From Candidatus Omnitrophota bacterium (lineage in GTDB: Bacteria; Omnitrophota; Gorgyraeia; Gorgyraeales; Gorgyraeaceae), in the NCBI GenBank assembly GCA_018901615.1, contig JAHIEN010000147.1, positions 1 to 10,691 on the forward strand: 10,691 nt of DNA, given 5' to 3'. Position numbers and translations under genes: made by a program. Numbering within the stretch: the first letter of the stretch is position 1; each line of letters begins with the position of its first letter. Below the pieces are notes generated by a model. That model saw nothing but the letters and a program-made list of their open reading frames with translations. It searched no databases and had not been told where the DNA came from. Positions 7,391-10,691 of this stretch are shown here, one piece after another.

Positions 7391-7729
7391 CTATCCTTTA
7401 AGTTTACGTATCTTCGTTATATCAAACGTGCCATATTTTTCATATACCCTTATGGCTATGGCCGCGATAAGCGCGGTAACCGCAAGGCCTATGACTATAG
7501 CTGTCAGGACAAGCGCCTGAGGCAGGGGATCGACCATGTTTAATATGGTTTGATCCGAAGAATGTATCGGCGCTCGGCCGCCTATTTTATAGCCAATCAA
7601 AATAAAGAATAGATTTACGCTATACTCCATAATAGCTATACCTATAATGATCTTTATAAGATTCCTTTTCCTAACTATACAATATAGCCCTATGCAAAAA
7701 AGCACAAGACACAAAAAATAGACTGTCAT
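7391..7729 (-). CDS. mrpC: Mrp antiporter subunit C (MnhC, NuoK-like; MbhG-like)
   Basis: 112-residue, three-segment membrane protein of the NuoK/MnhC family. Marks are GIAIMEYSVNLFFI (30-43, with membrane Glu E35) and the signature MVDPLPQALVLTAIVIGLAV (65-84). NuoK-like subunits supply part of the membrane-embedded charged chain that links the hydrogenase module to the antiporter subunits. The ATG is preceded by GAGGA at good spacing and overlaps the mrpB stop by 4 bp. The C-terminus TKIRKLKG is repeated, out of use, just before mrpD (see the repeat entry), so this 3' end has been rearranged in the past. Length is normal for MnhC. Confidence 0.93.
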   Translation of the reverse strand: MTVYFLCLVLFCIGLYCIVRKRNLIKIIIGIAIMEYSVNLFFILIGYKIGGRAPIHSSDQTILNMVDPLPQALVLTAIVIGLAVTALIAAIAIRVYEKYGTFDITKIRKLKG

Positions 7730-8178
7730 TTTTTCTCGTCCTCTTTAGTAATCTTAAATAGCATCAGAATTACAACGATAATAAAAAGCCCGGCTCCTAC
7801 TTTAAAACTTATGGCAATGTTGTATAAAGGTATGAGGCCCGAGCTGAAGAGTTTAAAAGGCTCGCCTTTTGATAGAAAATTCAAAAAGAAATACCCGCCA
7901 GCAATACCGAGATTAGCCAGCGTTATAAAAATTATAGCGCCTATGCTTTCAAAGAAAGAAGCAACGCCCTGGTTCATCTTCTTAAAGGCGTCTTCTTTAC
8001 CAAAGGCCAGCATTATGTGGATAAATGAAAGCGCGATGATCACGCCTCCTGCGAAACCACCACCCGGACTTATATGGCCATTCGCGACAATATAGATACC
8101 GAACAAAAGTATCAGGCCCACTGTCAGACGGGTAATCGTCTTTACTATTATTGTCATGCCTTTCTGCTGTTCTTTCAT
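7726..8178 (-). CDS. mrpB: Mrp antiporter subunit B (MnhB domain; MbhF-like)
   Basis: 150-residue membrane subunit with four segments at about 10-32, 40-60, 75-100 and 118-141. The MnhB signature NGHISPGGGFAGGVIIAL (33-50) is intact, and the last segment begins PLYNIAISFKVGAGLF, also typical. Length fits stand-alone MrpB/MbhF. A strong Shine-Dalgarno (AGGAAAAG) sits just before the ATG at 8178. It overlaps its neighbours by 4 bp on each side. In Mrp and Mbh complexes this subunit packs beside MrpC and the MbhD/E (MrpA C-terminal) helices. Confidence 0.93.
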   Translation of the reverse strand: MKEQQKGMTIIVKTITRLTVGLILLFGIYIVANGHISPGGGFAGGVIIALSFIHIMLAFGKEDAFKKMNQGVASFFESIGAIIFITLANLGIAGGYFFLNFLSKGEPFKLFSSGLIPLYNIAISFKVGAGLFIIVVILMLFKITKEDEKK

Positions 8179-8693
8179 CTTTTCCTGCCTATTTTTCTCA
8201 TTACCGCCAAGACGCCCAGGACAGCGGTAAATAGTATAGTCGCCTCTCCCAGTGTATCATAGGCCCTGTAATCCAACACTACAGACGATACCAGATTTGC
8301 GGCACCTGTTTCTCTAAGGCCCTGGTTCACAAAATGCTGAGCAACCTTCATGATGGGCTTGCCAAACTGCGGCAGGTCTCTCATGCAATAATAACCAAAA
8401 CCTAAAAGCACAGCCATGAATAAAAATGTAATAAACGTATTAAAGAACCACCTGCCGCTTGTTGAAAATGGGAGGTCTTTTCTGATAGTAGCCCTTATCA
8501 GGATTATAACGCACAATATCTCTACGACAAGCTGGGCAATCGCAAGGTCAGGCGCTTTAAGTATCAAAAACGCTAAGGATAGCCCAAGTCCGACAACGCC
8601 CACCGCTATAACAGAAGATAAGAGGTCTTTTGCCTTTACAGCTATAAGCGCGCCGATAATCATGAATACTAACAGCACCTGCAGTTCAAACAT
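8175..8693 (-). CDS. MbhD-MbhE-like fused subunit (MrpA C-terminal region, DUF4040)
   Basis: 172-residue membrane protein matching the C-terminal part of MrpA, which in Mbh-type hydrogenases is encoded separately as MbhD and MbhE. The N-terminal half (1-70) is DUF4040/MbhD-like: KAKDLLSSVIAVGVVGLGLS (20-39), the LKAPDLAIAQLVVEIL block (45-60, with E58) and a third segment. The C-terminal half (82-172) is MbhE-like, ending in VVLDYRAYDTLGEATIL (138-154). Here both are on one chain. I chose the ATG at 8693 because GAGGTG lies 6 nt upstream of it. A longer frame from GTG at 8702 would add three residues but would put the Shine-Dalgarno on top of its own start. The gene begins 5 bp after the NuoL-like gene and overlaps mrpB by 4 bp. 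Confidence 0.88.
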   Translation of the reverse strand: MFELQVLLVFMIIGALIAVKAKDLLSSVIAVGVVGLGLSLAFLILKAPDLAIAQLVVEILCVIILIRATIRKDLPFSTSGRWFFNTFITFLFMAVLLGFGYYCMRDLPQFGKPIMKVAQHFVNQGLRETGAANLVSSVVLDYRAYDTLGEATILFTAVLGVLAVMRKIGRKR

Positions 8694-8698
8694 CCATG

Positions 8699-10486
8699 TC
8701 ACCTCACGAGACTAAAAAGAAGTATCATCATGCCAAGCAGACACCACACAAGATAACTCGACAGGATTCCATTATGCAAATACTTGAATATGCCTATAAA
8801 GAAAAATACAAACCGCTTACCCTGCTCGTATAAATCAAATGTCTTATTCTCTGCCTTGGCGTAAAGCCTTTTTATTAAAGGCATCTCTTCTATTGCCCTG
8901 TAGAACTCTGTGCCTGAGAGCCTCATGTCACTATCAACTTCTTCGCCGCCTATATATGGAGTAGTCTCTCTTATTCCCTTAAGATTCCCCATCAGGTATA
9001 TAATGACCCCTATACCAAGGCCTATTATTAAAAATACCGTGGCCTTTAAAGACGGCCAGGTACCTATAAATTCTAGACCTGATGGCAAGGCTGGCGCTAT
9101 AAAATATTTCAAAGGAATGGTATACGCGAACACGCCAAATACAATGCATAGCGCTGCAAGAATCGCTGGCGGAAGCCACATGGACCATAAAACTTCTTTA
9201 CACTGGCCTGTTGAACTGTCCTTTGCCTTGCCTAAAAATATTGCGTGAATCAATTTTATAAATGACGCCAATGTCAGGCCGCTCCCAAACATGGCTGCGA
9301 TAAGACAGAATATCCACAATACCCCTCCGGATTTAGCCTTTTCCGCCAGGCCCTGGTAGACCATCCATTTTGAAAAGAAACCGCTAAAAGGAGGCACGCC
9401 TGAAATAGACAGGGCTGCTATAAGCATTGAACAGAAAGTAATGGGCATAAATTTTGCCAAGCCGCCAAGAGAATCCAGATCTGATTTTCCGGTTCTATAT
9501 TGCACATTGCCGCCTCCAAGAAATAGCCCGCTTTTATATATCGCGTTATTGAGCATATGAAAAAGACCGCCTGCTATTCCAACAGGGTTTCCTGTGCCTA
9601 TGCCAAGCACCATATAACCTACCTGGCTCACCGCATGGTAACCAAGGAGTTTTTTAAAATCGTGCTGCACAAGGGCCATCATCACAGCTGCCACTATTGT
9701 CACAGCGCCTATTATCATTAGAAGGGCATTCGTGGAACTATCCAATATAAATACATTCAATACCAGCCTTGCCAGAAGATAGATGCCCAGCAATTTATCA
9801 AGGCTGGCAGGCAGAAACGCTGTTACTGGTATTGGCGCGTCTTTTGCCGTGTCAGGCACCCAAGTATGAAAAGGCATTGCGCCTGCTTTTGCGAACGCGC
9901 CTATAGCTATTAATAGAAAAGCCCAGAAACTAATAGAACTGTCTATAGCTATCTTTATATTACTTAAATTCAGGTCTCCTGTTATAAACCACACCAGGCC
10001 AAATCCGAGGATCATCAAGCTGTCTGAGCCGCCTATAATAATAAAGGCCTTTTTGCTTGTTCCCGCGGCTTTGGGGCCACCCACATTAATCAACATGTAA
10101 AGCGTCAGCCCCAGGAATCCCCATGCCGCTATTAAGATCAGGATGTTATTCGAGATAGCGGCTAGTATTGAAAACCCGATAGTCCAAATGATATAAGCGT
10201 AGTATGAGCGATACTCCTTATAAAACGCCATGAAGCGCAATGAGTATAAGGTCGCTATGACCCCAAAAAAACCTATACCCAGCACGATAAACCTGGAAAG
10301 CCCATCTACATAAAGGTAACCCACATTAACCGGTGAATTGAAAAATATTTTTACAGAGGCTGCTAATAAATATAGCGAGGTTAAAAGACTAAAGGTCTCT
10401 GTAACCTTTCTGAATCTTTTTGGAATCAAAAGGATCACAATACCCGCTAATATCGAAGTTAAAATTGGCTGCAGTAAGAGTTTCAT
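8699..10486 (-). CDS. NuoL/MrpA-N-like antiporter subunit of the hydrogenase membrane arm
   Basis: 595-residue proton-conducting-transporter family protein with about 14 core membrane segments, then another at about 482-500, a cytosolic stretch (501-558) and two terminal hydrophobic segments (about 559-568 and 575-593). Core marks: K200 in TM7 (AFAKAGAMPFHTWVPDTAKD), K231 in TM8 (LDKLLGIYLLAR), FKKLLGYHAVSQVGYM (277-292), K318 (MLNNAIYKSGLFL) and K373 in TM12 (GFFSKW). The TM5 position usually held by Glu (W-E-x-x-G in NuoL) reads W122-G123-F-L-G126, so the key acidic residue is missing. The tail after residue 505 (PYIGGEE, then EEMPLIKRLYAKAE) looks like the connector seen in hydrogenase-linked NuoL homologues. 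With the next gene it makes up a split MrpA. Its start lacks a clear Shine-Dalgarno. It follows the large-subunit gene after about 70 bp carrying hairpin repeats. Confidence 0.9.
   Translation of the reverse strand: MKLLLQPILTSILAGIVILLIPKRFRKVTETFSLLTSLYLLAASVKIFFNSPVNVGYLYVDGLSRFIVLGIGFFGVIATLYSLRFMAFYKEYRSYYAYIIWTIGFSILAAISNNILILIAAWGFLGLTLYMLINVGGPKAAGTSKKAFIIIGGSDSLMILGFGLVWFITGDLNLSNIKIAIDSSISFWAFLLIAIGAFAKAGAMPFHTWVPDTAKDAPIPVTAFLPASLDKLLGIYLLARLVLNVFILDSSTNALLMIIGAVTIVAAVMMALVQHDFKKLLGYHAVSQVGYMVLGIGTGNPVGIAGGLFHMLNNAIYKSGLFLGGGNVQYRTGKSDLDSLGGLAKFMPITFCSMLIAALSISGVPPFSGFFSKWMVYQGLAEKAKSGGVLWIFCLIAAMFGSGLTLASFIKLIHAIFLGKAKDSSTGQCKEVLWSMWLPPAILAALCIVFGVFAYTIPLKYFIAPALPSGLEFIGTWPSLKATVFLIIGLGIGVIIYLMGNLKGIRETTPYIGGEEVDSDMRLSGTEFYRAIEEMPLIKRLYAKAENKTFDLYEQGKRFVFFFIGIFKYLHNGILSSYLVWCLLGMMILLFSLVR
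8700..8705 (-). promoter_or_regulatory. Ribosome binding site setting the MbhDE-like start
   Basis: GAGGTG in minus-strand sense, 6 nt before the ATG at 8693. It covers the end of the upstream NuoL-like gene and the rival GTG start at 8702, and is the reason the ATG was preferred. Confidence 0.6.
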
Positions 10487-10499
10487 CTATTTGATTTTC

Positions 10500-10517
10500 G
10501 GCACACTAAAGTGTGCC
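10500..10517. repeat. Short hairpin repeat, copy 1
   Basis: Perfect inverted repeat GGCACAC-TAAA-GTGTGCC (7 bp stem, or 8 bp with a 2-base loop). It lies 14 bp upstream of the NuoL-like start. It matches copy 2 except for one swapped base pair. No T-run follows it, so it is not an ordinary terminator; a REP-type element is likely. Confidence 0.75.
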
Positions 10518-10548
10518 CTACAAATTTGTCGCAAAGGCCTCCATAAGC

Positions 10549-10568
10549 AGGCAGACTAAAGTCTGCCT
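10549..10568. repeat. Short hairpin repeat, copy 2, overlapping the large-subunit stop
   Basis: Perfect inverted repeat AGGCAGAC-TAAA-GTCTGCCT (8 bp stem, or 9 bp with a 2-base loop). The TAG stop of the hydrogenase large subunit (10556-10558) falls at the loop edge, so the last codons of that gene are encoded by the repeat. It has the same loop and outer stem as copy 1, with one C:G pair changed to G:C. Confidence 0.75.
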
Positions 10569-10691
10569 ATTCTCGACCTTTGCCTTAATTTTTCTGTCTT
10601 TTCCTGGGAAAGCCTTATCAAGTCCTGGCCGTCAAAGACCTTTTTGCCTGTCTTATAATCCACCACTGCCATGCGCTCAGTGCAACAATAG
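10556..10691 (-). CDS. [NiFe]-hydrogenase large subunit, C-terminal fragment (HycE/MbhL-like)
   Basis: Only the last 44 residues are in the window, in a frame open to the right edge. They begin YCCTERMAVVDYKTGKK, and the one base before (C at 10691) allows a Cys codon, giving the C-x-x-C-T-E-R motif that ends [NiFe] large subunits and supplies two nickel-binding cysteines. A third Cys lies inside the motif (C-Y-C-C). From family knowledge, HycE is cut by HycI between Arg and Met at the same place (CTxR-M). By analogy the mature protein would end at Arg, releasing a 38-residue, Lys/Arg/Gln-rich tail that ends in RSRIGRL. The matching protease gene lies at 3387-3872. The stop codon is inside a hairpin repeat. 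It could be mistaken for a NuoD-type subunit, but those lack the two cysteines and the tail. Confidence 0.85.
   Translation of the reverse strand, partial: YCCTERMAVVDYKTGKKVFDGQDLIRLSQEKTEKLRQRSRIGRL

Larger units (their letters stand above)
7336..7417 (-). repeat. Degenerate direct repeat of the mrpC C-terminus flanking a short insert
   Basis: Positions 7391-7417 (the real mrpC end) and 7336-7362 (just before mrpD) align without gaps at an offset of 55 bp, with 19 of 27 bases identical. Read on the minus strand, both encode the peptide TKIR(K/R)LKG followed by a stop (TAG in the real end, TGA in the copy). Seven of the eight differences are silent or swap one stop for another; the eighth is Lys/Arg. 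The 28 bp between the copies (7363-7390) hold most of the REP-like repeat. Confidence 0.75.

Noticed and set aside
8694..8702. GTG start at 8702 for the MbhDE-like gene
   Set aside because: The good Shine-Dalgarno GAGGTG overlaps this codon itself and is correctly spaced for the ATG at 8693.
4633..10486. A stand-alone Mrp Na+/H+ antiporter operon
   Set aside because: MrpA is split as in Mbh, a two-cluster ferredoxin subunit and HycI share the operon, and the upstream gene ends with a [NiFe] large-subunit motif.
10338..10559. Plus-strand open frame of 73 residues over the right-hand repeats
   Set aside because: It runs antisense to the NuoL-like gene and through both hairpins, resembles nothing recognisable and has no separate support.
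4037..10691. Respiratory complex I (nuo) operon
   Set aside because: MrpB, E, F and G homologues and a processed hydrogenase C-terminus are not complex I components; no NuoA, NuoJ, NuoE, NuoF or NuoG is seen.

Overview
The window is a bacterial chromosomal segment with two unrelated parts that meet tail to tail. Codon use favours ATA for Ile and uses AGG/AGA freely, GC is moderate to low, and genes are packed with 4-8 bp overlaps. Gene content (a membrane-bound [NiFe] hydrogenase joined to an Mrp-type antiporter module, plus an RND exporter) points to an anaerobic or fermentative Gram-negative-type bacterium. An uncultured lineage such as Omnitrophota or Elusimicrobiota would fit, but that is only a guess; there is no rRNA or other marker gene here.

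Left part (1-2972, plus strand): an RND-family efflux permease, cut by the left window edge so that roughly the first 55 residues are missing. Its stop codon shares the palindrome CTAG with the stop of the convergent BFN gene.

Right part (2969-10691, minus strand, read right to left): one operon-like array for an energy-converting, group 4 (Mbh/Mrp-Hyd-like) [NiFe] hydrogenase. In transcription order it holds: the C-terminal end of the hydrogenase large subunit (from beyond the right edge to 10556); a pair of short hairpin repeats; a NuoL/MrpA-N-like antiporter subunit (10486-8699); an MbhD-MbhE-like fused subunit (8693-8175); MrpB (8178-7726); MrpC (7729-7391); a short repeat insertion with a duplicated mrpC tail; MrpD (7331-5832); MrpE (5826-5329); MrpF (5332-4958); MrpG (4965-4633); a two-cluster ferredoxin subunit (4636-4037); a large hairpin built of 10-bp tandem units (4030-3880); HycI-type hydrogenase maturation protease (3872-3387); and a BFN/DUF151 protein (3373-2969).

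How the genes fit together: electrons from reduced ferredoxin would pass through the 2x[4Fe-4S] subunit to the NiFe site in the large subunit and reduce protons to H2. The membrane arm (NuoL-like, MbhDE, MrpB-G) would couple this to Na+/H+ movement. HycI would cleave the 38-residue C-terminal tail seen on the large subunit after nickel insertion. The NuoH/MbhM-like subunit and the small hydrogenase subunit are not in the window and should lie to its right.

Items most worth a second look: the 151-bp inverted array of 10-bp repeats with G.U-tolerant pairing in the mRNA sense; the duplicated mrpC C-terminus that differs almost only at silent sites and flanks a REP-like repeat; the loss of the usual TM5 glutamate in the NuoL-like subunit; and the twin hairpins with a compensatory base-pair swap.
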